The position numbers and the translations under genes were made by a program. From contig JAKSZU010000012.1 of the NCBI GenBank assembly GCA_026018925.1, forward strand, positions 25,843,814-25,907,813: a stretch of DNA of 64,000 nt, read 5' to 3'. Under the pieces are notes generated by a model. That model searched no databases. It was not told the DNA's origin and saw nothing but the letters and a program-made list of their open reading frames with translations. This document shows positions 10,040-19,572 of the stretch, piece after piece (within the stretch, counting starts at the first letter, position 1; the number at the start of each line of letters is the position of its first letter). The stretch comes from Tupaia tana (lineage: Eukaryota; Chordata; Mammalia; Scandentia; Tupaiidae).

Positions 10040-10987
10040 ATGCTACCTCATAACAACAGCTCCCTCCCTGCTGAAGTCTCCGAATTCCTCCTGAACTGCT
10101 TTGTCAGGTCCCCCAGTTGGCAGCACTGGCTGGCTGTCCCTCTTGGCCTCCTCTTTCTCCTGGCCATGGGGGCCAACACCACCCTGCTGATCACCATCTG
10201 GCTGGAGGCCTCTCTGCATGAGCCCATGTACTACCTGCTCAGCCTTCTCTCCCTGCTGGACATTGTGCTCTGCCTCACCGTCATCCCCAAGGTCCTGGCC
10301 ATCTTCTGGTTTGACCTCAGGCCTATCAGTTTCTCTGCCTGCTTTATTCAGATGTTCATCATGAATAACTTCTTGCCCATGGAATCGTGCACCTTCCTGG
10401 TTATGGCCTATGACCGTTACGTGGCCATCTGTAAGCCTCTGCATTACTCATCTGTCATCACTGGCCAGTTTGTAGCAAAGGCTGCTGTCTTCATCCTGAC
10501 CCGGAATACATTTCTCACTGCACCTATACCCATCCTCTCTGCCCGCCTCCACTACTGTGGAAAAAACATAATTGAGAACTGTATCTGTGCCAACCTCTCT
10601 GTATCCAAGCTCTCCTGTGACAATGTTACCCTGAACCGAATCTACCAATTAATTGTGGCCTGGACTCTTCTGGGCTCAGACCTCATCCTCATTTTCCTCT
10701 CCTACACATTCATCCTCCGAGCTGTTCTTAGACTCAAGGCAAAAGGGGCAGCAGCCAAAGCTCTGAGCACTTGTGGCTCTCACTTCATCCTCATCCTCTT
10801 CTTCAGCACCATCCTGCTAGTTTTTGTTTTTACCCATATGGCAAAGAAAAAGGTTTATCCTGATGTCCCTGTCTTACTTAATGTCCTACACCATGTAATT
10901 CCAGCAGCTCTAAATCCCATTGTTTATGGGGTACGAACCAAAGAAATTAAGCAAGGGATTTGGAAACTACTAAGGAGGGGTGGATGA
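10040..10987 (+). CDS. OR56A: Class I olfactory receptor, OR56A family (receptor 1)
   Basis: Odorant-binding G-protein-coupled receptor expected in the cilia membrane of olfactory sensory neurons, where ORs signal through G-alpha-olf and adenylyl cyclase. The frame is intact, 315 residues, the usual OR length. Seen: two overlapping N-glycosylation sequons at N5/N6; TM1 with the GAN motif (N46); LHEPMYYLLSLLSLLD at 59-74, the class I form of the IC1/TM2 motif; conserved C101; MAYDRYVAIC at 122-131 at the end of TM3; extracellular loop 2 cysteines C173, C181, C183, C193; KALSTCGSH at 240-248 in TM6; NPIVYG at 292-297 in TM7. The start is the first ATG after the acceptor and gives the short glycosylated N terminus of the family. 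It differs from the other three receptors (KPLHY after the DRY motif, RNTFLTAPIPILSARL in TM4/loop 2, WKLLRRGG tail). As I recall the human proteins it lies between OR56A1 and OR56A3; exact orthology needs a tree. Confidence 0.97.
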   Translation: MLPHNNSSLPAEVSEFLLNCFVRSPSWQHWLAVPLGLLFLLAMGANTTLLITIWLEASLHEPMYYLLSLLSLLDIVLCLTVIPKVLAIFWFDLRPISFSACFIQMFIMNNFLPMESCTFLVMAYDRYVAICKPLHYSSVITGQFVAKAAVFILTRNTFLTAPIPILSARLHYCGKNIIENCICANLSVSKLSCDNVTLNRIYQLIVAWTLLGSDLILIFLSYTFILRAVLRLKAKGAAAKALSTCGSHFILILFFSTILLVFVFTHMAKKKVYPDVPVLLNVLHHVIPAALNPIVYGVRTKEIKQGIWKLLRRGG

Positions 10988-11314
10988 CATCCCAAAGTAA
11001 TTGTGTTCTGGGTCGAAAATACTCAAAAACCAATGGGAAGGCAGAGATTGAGGTATAGAAATGCAATCTTTATCTTCTCTATGAAGGTGCCTGATGATAT
11101 AAACTTTTCTCTCCCTCTTCCCCAGAGACACGTCCTACTTCTTACCACTCCCTGGCCCTAGAGAAGACTAAGATGTATAAACTCTCTTTACATTACCCTG
11201 AAAAGAGTCTAGGATCATTGATAAATCAAGGATAAAAGTTCATTGTTTGCTCCTGTTTAAATCTCAAGTGCACCAGTGAGATGGAAAATTAATGCTTACT
11301 TGAAGATATGTGTC
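10988..11314. other. 3' flank of receptor 1
   Basis: No repeat or gene recognised. It presumably contains the 3' UTR; I see no strong AATAAA close to the stop codon. Confidence 0.4.
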
Positions 11315-11545
11315 TGGAGGACCAGTCCCTTAGCACAGCAGTTCAATGCTTAACATAAGGAGCATGATACCACATGGCTGTCTCTGGCTCAAGTCACAGC
11401 TTGAAAAATACTTTTCACCTATATGCCTCTCTGCCTCCAATCCTGACAGGAAAAGAAAAGAGATTGTGGTATGAACACACTTCATTGGGAATGCTTTCTC
11501 TCTGTCTCTGTCTCTCCTCTCAGATGACAATTAAAAAAAGAGAAG
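11315..11545 (+). mobile_element. Old diverged SINE
   Basis: Head GGACCAGTCCCTTAGCACAG with a decayed B box (GCTCAAGTCAC), followed by an eroded core, TTTCTCTCTGTCTCTGTCTC and an A-rich end. The order of parts matches the local SINE, but divergence is high. Confidence 0.65.
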
Positions 11546-12299
11546 AAGACATATGGTGAATTGTTATTGTGCATAGGCTTTGGGAGATGATGTATAGCGT
11601 TGGAAGGAAATATGTAACATTAAAAACTGTTAAAATCTTTAACTACTACACTTTAACATTTTCTTTCAGGCACTCAAAAATATTAATTTTTGAAAAGAAA
11701 GCTATTTTCTGTGCAGTACAATACTAGAAAATAAGACTCCAACAGAAGTAAACCTTGGTCCTCTTATTCAGGGAGTCTGCTGAATAAAGCAGAACTGTGT
11801 TAAATCAGCTAAATTACAGTGTAATAGAATTAGAATAAAACATATTAATAGTCAGCTATATTGTGATGTAATAGAATTAGAATAAGACATATGAACAAGA
11901 TACTTTGGAAGCCCAGAAGAAAGAGGAATTTATTTCTCTTGGAGGGTCCAGAAGACAATAGAGAGACAGATGGGAAGAATAAGAAGAGAACAACATACCA
12001 AGATGCTAGATTATTATGCAACAAAGCATAAAGGTAGTTGTTCATTTGTGGAATAGACTATAACTCAGAGTCTTGTTCAGCCTTTAATACTAATTCCATA
12101 CTTACAGTTTTTAAGCTTTTAAACCTAAAACAGAAGGTATCTTTGCCTCCTGTTTTGCTTCACGACCAGTGTTTAACCTATCAGCATACCCAGTCAGCCT
12201 TGGAATCCCTCCACTGTTCTGCATCTGCTCTACAACTGCTCAAGTCACCCCATGTTCATTCTTGTTTATTGAAATAGCGTGGGGTAGGAAGAGTAGTCT
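11546..12299. other. Non-genic stretch
   Basis: AT-rich DNA with an imperfect internal repeat at 11818-11890 (AATAGAATTAGAATAA occurs twice). Short frames on both strands show no motif. Confidence 0.4.
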
Positions 12300-12910
12300 C
12301 TTTGCTTCTATTTTTGTTTCCCTCTAGTTAAGCCCAAATACAGGAGCCAGAGGGACCATTTTAAAGTTATACTTCAGGTCAGTCATTTCACTTTAATATA
12401 CAAAAGGTTTGCATAGATTCACAACTCACGAAGACTAGAAGGAAATTCTTTTCAATGGCTTACAAGGCCCTAAATAAATTTACTCTCATATACCTCCCTA
12501 ACTTTCTCCTTTAGTCTTCCGCAGCCAATCTGTTTACCTGGTGGCTTCTCAAAAATACAAAGCGCATACTTACTCCTGAGGGTTTTTGCTTGTTGTTTCC
12601 TTTGCATATGTAGCTCTTTTCCGCAGGCCCATCTGGTTTTCCTGACTAAGTATCTAAAATTGTGTCCAACAATATCTATCCCAGACACAAATGATTTCCT
12701 AATGCATTTCCCATTTCATTTTTATACAATAAAAATCTAAAGACCATCAATTTCACTTTCTTTTATTTAGTCAGCATCTTTTTGCTGAAACTTAAGTGGC
12801 CTGTGGGCAGAAATTGTTGTCTATTATGTGCACTGCTGTATACCCAGTCCCTGAAAGAGTCCTGGGCATGTGGTAGAGACCAATAAACTTTTGTTAAATA
12901 GTGGTTGAAT
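12300..12910 (+). mobile_element. LINE-2 (L2) relic
   Basis: Ancient L2 3' portion in sense: GGCTTACAAGGCCCTAAATA, CTGAGGGTTTTTGCTTGTTG, then GGGCAGAAATTGTTGTCTAT and TATACCCAGTCCCTGAAAGA, ending near ATTAATGTTCAATAAATG. These segments follow the L2 3' order (CTGTATCCCCAGTGCCT-like block before the terminal AATAAATG). Confidence 0.8.
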
Positions 12911-13701
12911 TAATGTTCAATAAATGATCAATCATATACCAGTGACTAGCAGTATAAGTCAGAAATGGCCTTTGTCCTCTGGGTTTTACATTAGATGTCA
13001 AGAGTAAGAAGAGAGAGTATATTTAAGTCATAATCCCATAGTCTGGAGAATCATGATAGAAGCTTGGGGGGTAGGAATGGAAAGAAGATCAAGAGAACAC
13101 TGTAAGACACTTCGAATTTGAATACCCACAAGTCATCCACTGGAAAGTTCATAGTAAGTACTTCAACCTCAACTAGCTATAGCTGTAAAATAAGATACAT
13201 ACTTAGAAGTTGATTATAGAATGTAACTGAAACAATCAGAGAAGATGCAATGATCTTGGAAAAGAATATGGTGTGAAAAGAGAAAAACGCATGAAAATAC
13301 TAGAGAATCCCCACATCCTCCTTAATTTCTACTGCAGGAAGATTTACTTGGGAAGAAAACTAAGTAGTGTAAAGTGAAGCAGAAACAAAGATAAGAAAGT
13401 AATAGAAGGAAGCACCTCAAAAGGGACTATTGTCAATTCAGAGGGCATGGTCAAGAACATTCAAAGCCCACTGTAGAGAGTGTCAGTGTCTATGACACTG
13501 ATTATAAAATAGATGTGAAAAATAAAATGTAGGAAAAGTGGAAAACTTTGGAGAGAATTCAAATAGGAACATATAATAGTATACATTATAAAACAATAGT
13601 AATAAAAATAGGGCACATCTTTATCAGTAAAATAAGTAGAACAGTGATGGGAAAGAAACAGAGTTTATACTTATGAGAACTTCAGTGGAGAAAGGATCAA
13701 T
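12911..13701. other. Non-genic AT-rich stretch
   Basis: Nothing recognisable: no open frame of note, no SINE or L1 landmarks. Confidence 0.4.
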
Positions 13702-13703
13702 TA

Positions 13704-13781
13704 CTGGGTCGTCAGAAAAGTTGTGACACATTTTTGCATAGAAAAACAGAAAAACATGTCATGACTCTTCTGATGACCTAC
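13704..13781. mobile_element. Mariner-type MITE, copy 1
   Basis: A 78 bp element that is almost a single inverted repeat. One end reads CTGGGTCGTCAGAAAAGTTG and the complement of the other GTAGGTCATCAGAAGAGTCA. It is bounded by TA on both sides (13702-13703 and 13782-13783), the Tc1/mariner target. It has no coding capacity. A second copy is at 51949-52028. Confidence 0.85.
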
Positions 13782-13806
13782 TATTTCTCTTTACATGGAG
13801 AAAAAT

Positions 13807-14262
13807 AGGGCCAGCTAGTGGTGTGGTGATTAAGATGGTTGGATCCCACATGGCCTATAGTGCAATTCAAGTCCTAGACCTGGCAGTTCCTTTTTTTCTT
13901 TTTCTTTTTTCATTATTATTTTTTATTTTAATTTTTTATATACATTCAATCATATTATTTAGCTTACAAAGTGAACATTTCAATATGTGAACATTTCTCC
14001 TCAGTCTAGTTGATCAAAGTATCTTCCACCGATAACACCACACCTCCCCATCCCATCAATGCTCTGTCTCCGTATCCCTCCTGGCAGTTTGAAAAACTTG
14101 CTAGGCATCTGTGCATGCAGCCCACAAATCCCAAAAAGAGTGAGAAATGCAGGATAAAGAATTGCAATATGACTGTCCCCGTGAGTGCTTTCTCAGTTCC
14201 CTTCTCCCTTTCTCTCCAGGGAGCACATGCTTCCTCTGGCAAATTAAAAAATAAACACATAA
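13807..14262 (+). mobile_element. SINE split by an L1 insertion
   Basis: The head is at 13807-13887 (GGGCCAGCTAGTGGTGTGGT, B box ATTCAAGTCCT, up to CCTGGCAG). The element resumes at 14080 with CTGGCAGTTTGAAAAACTTG through the CT-rich end. The intervening DNA is an antisense L1 3' end. The duplicated CCTGGCAGTT marks the L1 target site inside the SINE. Confidence 0.85.
13888..14079 (-). mobile_element. Short L1 3'-end insertion inside a SINE
   Basis: Antisense L1 3' UTR (TACATTCAATCATATTATTT, AACATTTCTCCTCAGTCTAG) with a T-rich start, about 190 bp. It is flanked by CCTGGCAGTT direct repeats belonging to the host SINE. Confidence 0.85.
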
Positions 14263-14608
14263 AGTTAGATCCATACTTAGCACAAAAGGCAGGAGTGATA
14301 TTCAAAATTATTCAATAATTAATATGGCAGGTCCACCGGTTAACATGAAGGTGCTCAGGCCGTAGTACTGGAAATGGCCTTCATGAGTTCTGTTCAGCCA
14401 GGCATTAACTCATTACATGCTGAGTCATGGGGAGATCTAGAAGATACTAAGAGAGTGGGGAGGGTAGTGACAAGGGTTCTCTCAGCTCAGATGAGAGGAT
14501 ATTTACAAAAATAGTATAGCAGTATTTCCACAGAAAAATAGGGTCTGACTTAATCAAATTGAGAAATTCTCATTATTTTAATGGATAGCATAAATTGAAA
14601 TCGATAGA
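14263..14608. other. Non-genic stretch
   Basis: No convincing feature. The segment GCAGGTCCACCGGTTAACAT near 14327 has a tRNA-head look and might be a very old SINE. Confidence 0.3.
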
Positions 14609-14610
14609 TT

Positions 14611-14876
14611 TTTTTTTTCCTTTTTTGGAGAAGTTTTTGCTAAAGGGTGCATACACTTGCCAGAAAGACAGAGAGAGACAGAGAGACAGAAAGAGAGAAA
14701 TCACCCCTTAGGGGTAATGGCCACACCACAATCCCTTCTCCTCCATTCTCCTCTTGGGATCTTGGGCACTCACACACACGTGCCCAGCATGTTTAAGCCA
14801 CCAGGTCTGGGCCTCAAACTGCGGTCGACTACATTGGAGTCCAGTGACATAGCTATTACACCAACTTCTGGTCCCT
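14611..14876 (-). mobile_element. tRNA-derived SINE
   Basis: Antisense copy with the family core. The target-site duplication is GAAATTGATAAAT after and GAAATCGATAGAT before, with point differences. Confidence 0.9.
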
Positions 14877-15104
14877 GAAATTGATAAATCTATGACAAGT
14901 TAGAGGAGACATTACCAATATCCAGTTTAAAAAAAAAAAGATTAAAAAGCACAAGGCATTTTGTAGAACTGAAAGAAAAATAATAACAACAAATGGAAAA
15001 AAGGCGAAGGACATGAATGTGTAATTTGCAGTGAGTAAACCACAAGGGTTAATAAAGAATGCTCAGTTCTAAGAAGAAAATCACATTAAAATAATGAAAT
15101 ACTT

Positions 15105-15364
15105 GGGGACCAGCAGATGACATAATGTTTATGTTGCTGGACTCCCATGTAGTTGAATATGGTTCCAGTCTTGGACCTGGTAACTTAACACTCACGCCGA
15201 GTATGTGTGCGTGCATGCCCAAAATCCCAAGAGGAGAATGGAGGAGAAGGGTTTGCAGCATGGCCATCCCTCATGGGGGGTGGTTTCTCACTTTCTGTCT
15301 CTCAGTGTCTCTTTGTCTCTCTGGAGAGTACATGCACCCTATAGCAAAATTTTCATTAAAAAAA
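15105..15364 (+). mobile_element. tRNA-derived SINE
   Basis: Sense copy from GGGGACCAGCAGATGACATA to an A tail. Flanks AATGAAATACT and AATGGAATACT are a probable target-site duplication. Confidence 0.92.
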
Positions 15365-15591
15365 GAGAATGGAATACTATTTTACAACTATAAGTTTTCA
15401 TAAACAAAGAGATCACATCAAGAGAGGTGAAGATCATGAAAAATAAAGGAACATTAGGAAATCCTAGTAAAATTTTGTAAAAATTTTGGAGAGAAATTTA
15501 GTAGTTCTTATTGAAGTTAAAAATGTTTACATGTATGACAAAGAAACCATTCCTGCACATAACCTTTCCTAAGTCTATGAAGAGGGAGTAT

Positions 15592-15879
15592 GGGGCCAGC
15601 TGGTGACATAGTCATTAAGGCTCTAGACTCTCACATGGTTGACTGTGGTTTGAGTCCTGGACCCTGTAGGTTGAAAATCACACTGGGCATGCATGCATTT
15701 GTATCCAAAATCCCGAGAGGAGAATGGAGGAGAAGGGATTGAAGTGTGGCCATGTCCTCTGGGAGTGATCTGTCACTTGGGCTGTCTTCATCTCTGTCTC
15801 TCTTTGGTGAGCACATACATCTTATGGCAAAAGCAAACTAACTAACTAACTAACTAAATAAATAAATAAATAAATAAAT
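15592..15879 (+). mobile_element. SINE, older subfamily, with tetranucleotide tail
   Basis: Head GGGGCCAGCTGGTGACATAG; the tail has become (AACT)n then (AAAT)n. Flanks GAAGAGGGAGTA and TGAGGGAAGTA look like the target-site duplication. The head GGGGCCAGCTGGTG versus GGGACCAGCAGATG separates two subfamilies in this window. Confidence 0.9.
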
Positions 15880-16164
15880 GAGGGAAGTACACATATGCTA
15901 TAGGTAACATTATTTTTGGTAATAATAAATTATAGGGCAGGTGGGTGTTGACTACTTAAATAATAAGGTATAATGCACATAATGGAAAGAATAAAATTGA
16001 CTTTATATAACAACATGATATTTATATAAATTCAATATTCAAGCAATTCTCTTATAAATGCCTAAATACTTAAAATTTAAGGGACAAATTTAAGAATACC
16101 AGAGTTTTCATTTTTCAGAAGTGAAGTGAAATGGAAGAATGCTGACATTGGCAGAAAGGGATAT

Positions 16165-16262
16165 AAAAATAAAGGAAAAGAAGGACCATTTATAATTGTA
16201 TAGCTTCAGCAAGCAGGAACTTTTCCATTCCTCTCTCCTTGTAACCTTGAGAAATTTGAGAA
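16165..16262 (-). promoter_or_regulatory. Relic copy of the OR promoter, inverted
   Basis: Read on the minus strand this matches the promoter of receptor 4: ACAAGGAGAGAGGAATGGAA, AAGTTCCTGC, CTGAAGCTATACAATTATAA, then ATGG. The TATAAA equivalent is at 16094+ (16189-16194). The exon/donor region downstream is degraded: no GTAAGT is found about 71 bp from the TATA. No receptor lies downstream on the minus strand. This is an inference from alignment by eye. Confidence 0.6.
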
Positions 16263-16561
16263 TGATTGTTTCCATAACTTGAGGAATGTGAATAAATCAC
16301 TTGAAATTCCAAACAAAAATAAAAATAAAAATAAAGGAAAATTTTAGGTTTTATATCTAGTTATATTAAAGTCATGCTACAGCAAAAATTATTATAGGAG
16401 TTTTTCCCCTATAAAATGCACTGGGTTTTCTCAGTAAGATTTTGTTCATTTTTTTCTTGGATCTTCATGTGATAAAAGTCATGATTAGTTACCCTAGATC
16501 CACTGAACAGCATGGTTTGAGCAGTATCTCACTAATAAGCCTGTGCAGGAAACCCTCAAGA

Positions 16562-16835
16562 TTTTTTTCTTTTTAAGAGAGAGATTTTTGCTATAGGGTG
16601 TTTGTACTCACCAGAGAGACAGAGAAAGACAGAGAGAGAAAGTGAGAAATCACCCCCCAGGGTGTTGGCCATGCCTCAATCTCTTTTCCTTTATTTTCAA
16701 CTCTCAGGATTTTGGGCATGCACGCACACACACACACACACCGTGCATGAGTTTGATCCACTGTGTCTGAGACTTGAACTGTGGTCCACTATACGGGAGT
16801 CTAGGCACATAACCATTACTCCATCTACTGGTCCC
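16562..16835 (-). mobile_element. tRNA-derived SINE with (CA)n
   Basis: Antisense SINE carrying a (CA) expansion at about 16726-16741. The duplicated flank ACCCTCAAGA is found at both ends. Confidence 0.92.
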
Positions 16836-17059
16836 ACCCTCAAGAATGTCTGAGTGAGCTTCTTGGATCCATAAAAAGTCTTGCATGTGCTAATGAGTAT
16901 GAACATATATAGATGTGTATGTAAGAGAACTGTATCCAGGAGACTGACTTATGCCTGCAGGACACACAGTCAATGGAGAACTGGATTGCTAAGGGTGTTT
17001 CCCTTCAGAAAGAAAATCCTTTTCTTTTTCCATCTGCCTGCCTGTCTTTCTCTGGGGAG

Positions 17060-17110
17060 ATGGAGAAGTTCCCAGAGGGTATGCTTTCTGAAGCTCTCCA
17101 GTTATAAATG
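17060..17110 (+). promoter_or_regulatory. Candidate promoter of receptor 2
   Basis: TATAAA at 17103-17108, preceded by GTTCCCAGAGGG at 17068-17079 (O/E-like but not a perfect EBF site). Both are conserved at matching spacing upstream of receptor 4 (54974-54979 and 55002-55013, minus strand). Conservation in an inverted paralogue is the main support. Binding and use are inferred. Confidence 0.6.
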
Positions 17111-17132
17111 GCCCAGATTCTTTTGGAACTAA

Positions 17133-17179
17133 TCATTATCCAGTGTACTCAGACCCCATGCTTCACATCCTTGGTAAGT
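17133..17179 (+). other. Candidate non-coding 5' exon end and splice donor, receptor 2
   Basis: The exon would begin about 25-30 nt after the TATA and end at 17173. The donor GTAAGTGAG starts at 17174, 71 bp after the TATA start. The paralogue upstream of receptor 4 keeps CCAGACTTCATGCTTCAC and the donor GTAAGTAAG at the same spacing. The intron would run 17174-19536 (about 2.4 kb) to the acceptor before the coding exon. Confidence 0.55.
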
Positions 17180-19220
17180 GAGCATGGGTAGACGGTGCTG
17201 AGGGTTGGCTATAAGAAGATCAGCCAGAGACTGAAGAGATCTTTCCCTCCAGGGCTTTCTGTTCTTTCTATTCCTGGGTCAGTACTGCTGAAGTAGTTCC
17301 AAACAGGCATCATGTGGATGGTACCCCATCTCGGTCAGGAGGCACATATGAGAGCTTGTGCTCTGGGTCATCAATCTTTTCCTTCCTTGGTGCTTGGTGT
17401 GTCATAATGGCAGAGAAGCCGAGGTTTGTGCATAGGAGCTTGTTGGGTAACTGGGGAGCTAGAACATGCACCATCTGGAAACCAGTTAAGAAAATCTCAA
17501 GTTTTCAGCTATGAGTATAGAAATGTAACATCTTTAGAACAAAGGATTTGCCTATACATGCTTGATTCATGGGGCAGGAATTAAATTTAGTCTGTAAAAT
17601 TTTAGAGGTTGGAGACAAAAGTCCACACTTATGGGGCCAGTTGGAGTCAGGAAATAGCTCAGAAGATTTTAGGTTGATCTAAAGAACTGATAAGTTATTT
17701 CTGCCAAAACCAGACAATTATGTCCAGAAAAGCAATGCACTACCTGTTCACAAGATGACTCACAGTACATATGGGAGACATGTCACCATCTCTCTGAGTT
17801 TTCTGAAGTTAGGTGATTTTTAATAACCCTTCCACTTTTTAACACAGGGCTTCTTTGGTACTGTGCTGTGGGCCTATTCTGCAGGTTGGGGAACAGATTG
17901 CACTGCACGTCTCTTGTTTTTGTTTTTGACCTTCAATTCTCCTGACTTCCTCATCCTGGAACCAGAAGCCATCGGCTCCAGGTCCTCAGTCTATTGGCCA
18001 TCACTGACTGCAGACCAGGAGTGAAAGAGAAAAGGAGAAAAGAAACTGAGATGGGAGGGTGGCAGGTTTACAGTTATGATATAATAATAATTAAAAAATC
18101 AGAGGATATGGCTATGGAATTAAGTTTGCAATCACTATCGAACACTTAGAGGGGTTCTTTGACAACTCAGGGGAAGAAGACTTTTAAAACCTTCATCTTT
18201 AATGTAAATGAGGAAACTACTTATTTGCAATTATTTTTCTCCAGCCTAACCCTCACTGCACAGTTAGATCTCCTCATAGTCTCGTAATAATTTGCACATG
18301 GCCCTCTCATTGCTCAGATTACTTGTTCTTATTACACATCATCCCCATAGTGGTTATAACTGTACTTCCTTGAGAGTGAGAACAGTTTCTTATTCAATTT
18401 TGTAACCCTAGTATGGAGCAAAATGCCAGAGGAAACAATTAAAAGAGAAGAGAATGATAGTAATATTCAACTACTCTAGAGATTGTCAAATGGGTACCTG
18501 GATCATCATATTTAAGATGAAAAAGGGAAATGGGAAAAGGATGGAAGGACTTGAAAGGTGAAATTCATTACCTACCTCTACACTAATACAAGAAAAAATA
18601 ATATTTCATTTTGTTTAGTGATAAGCATTGCTCTCTCACAGAGGAAGTGCCTTTTAAATTGGTTTCTTCCAGAGGTTAGGAATCCTACAAATATGAAGGT
18701 CATTCTAAGAGATAGAGAGAGCCAGTACCTTTCAAGTGAAAATGAATCTTTACTTAAAATTAGCAACCTTTCTTTTCAGTGTATAATAAATAGTATTCCC
18801 ATTTAAAATAAAATAAACACAGACAAAGGCCAAAACAGGGGTGGCATGGAGACTAGGGACATTTATTTGAGTCTCTTATTTATGCCAGGCTCTACTAGTT
18901 ATTTGGGTGTATTAAAAAAAAGAACACAAGTAGAAAAATGTACTGGTACACAGCTAGCGTCTCACTTGTCATGTGAAAAAAGTTTTCAATGAGACTTCTT
19001 TCTTTTTAGTTTCCATAAAAACATAACAATGTCATTGAAAATAAACATTGAAGAAATCAAACGTGTAGATATAACATGCCACCCCAGACCTTCATAATGT
19101 TTACAGTGATAAACATAGCTCAGTAGCATGACAATGAGGATAAAGAGAGAAATTCATTTATCTCCAGATAACCTATCAATATCCACAACTCATATAGAGA
19201 TAAAGCAAATTGTTCTGTTT
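17180..19220. other. Putative intron of receptor 2, duplicated elsewhere
   Basis: Segments match the region upstream of receptor 4 in inverted orientation: 17180-17720 with about 54890-54400; 17990-18030 (GCAGACCAGGAGTGAAAGAG) with about 53630; 18590-18760 (GATAAGCATTGCTC) with about 51400-51560. No coding frame of note. Confidence 0.6.
18230..18430 (+). mobile_element. Probable L2/MIR-type relic
   Basis: CTTCCTTGAGAGTGAGAACA followed by a stretch resembling the L2/MIR 3' block (TTTGTAACCCTAGTATGGAG). Weak, boundaries uncertain. Confidence 0.35.
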
Positions 19221-19476
19221 TTTCTTTTTTTACAGAGGTTTTTACTATAGGATGTGTGCACTTGCCAGAGAGACAGAAAGACAGAAAGCAAATAAAAAAC
19301 ACTCTCCCTGATGGGGGGGAATGGTCATGCCACAGTCCCTTCTACATTCTCTTCTTGGGATTTTGGGCATGCAAACACATATGCCTGGTGTGAGTTTTAA
19401 ATCACCAGGTCTGGGACTTGAACCATGGTTGAGTATGTGGGAGTTCAGTAATGTTCTATTATTCCATCTGCTGTTC
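19221..19476 (-). mobile_element. SINE in the intron of receptor 2
   Basis: Antisense copy, moderately diverged, flanked by AAATTGTTCTGTTTT and AAATTGTTCAGTTTT. It lies about 100 bp before the coding exon and is absent from the same place upstream of receptor 4, so it is younger than that duplication. Confidence 0.9.
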
Positions 19477-19519
19477 CAAATTGTTCAGTTTTATGTATCT
19501 AGAGTTAGTAACTAATTTT

Positions 19520-19536
19520 AAACTCTAAATTCACAG
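19520..19536 (+). other. Candidate splice acceptor of receptor 2
   Basis: TCTAAATTCACAG ends at 19536, with 36 nt to the ATG. The polypyrimidine tract is poor, but the exon side aligns with that of receptor 4 (AGCACTAAAAAAAGTTCTA versus ATCATTCAAAGAAATTTCTA). Confidence 0.45.
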
Positions 19537-19572
19537 AGCACTAAAAAAAGTTCTAAAAATTCATGGCAAACT

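Noticed and set aside
10043-10648. Long antisense open frames over the receptor genes (also 19669-20001, 49678-49875)
   Set aside because: They mirror the coding bias of the receptor on the other strand and have no family resemblance.
13001-13700. Possible fifth receptor or OR pseudogene between 11 and 16 kb
   Set aside because: No trace of MAYDRY, KALSTCGSH or NPIVYG coding sequence was found in any frame; only repeats and AT-rich DNA.
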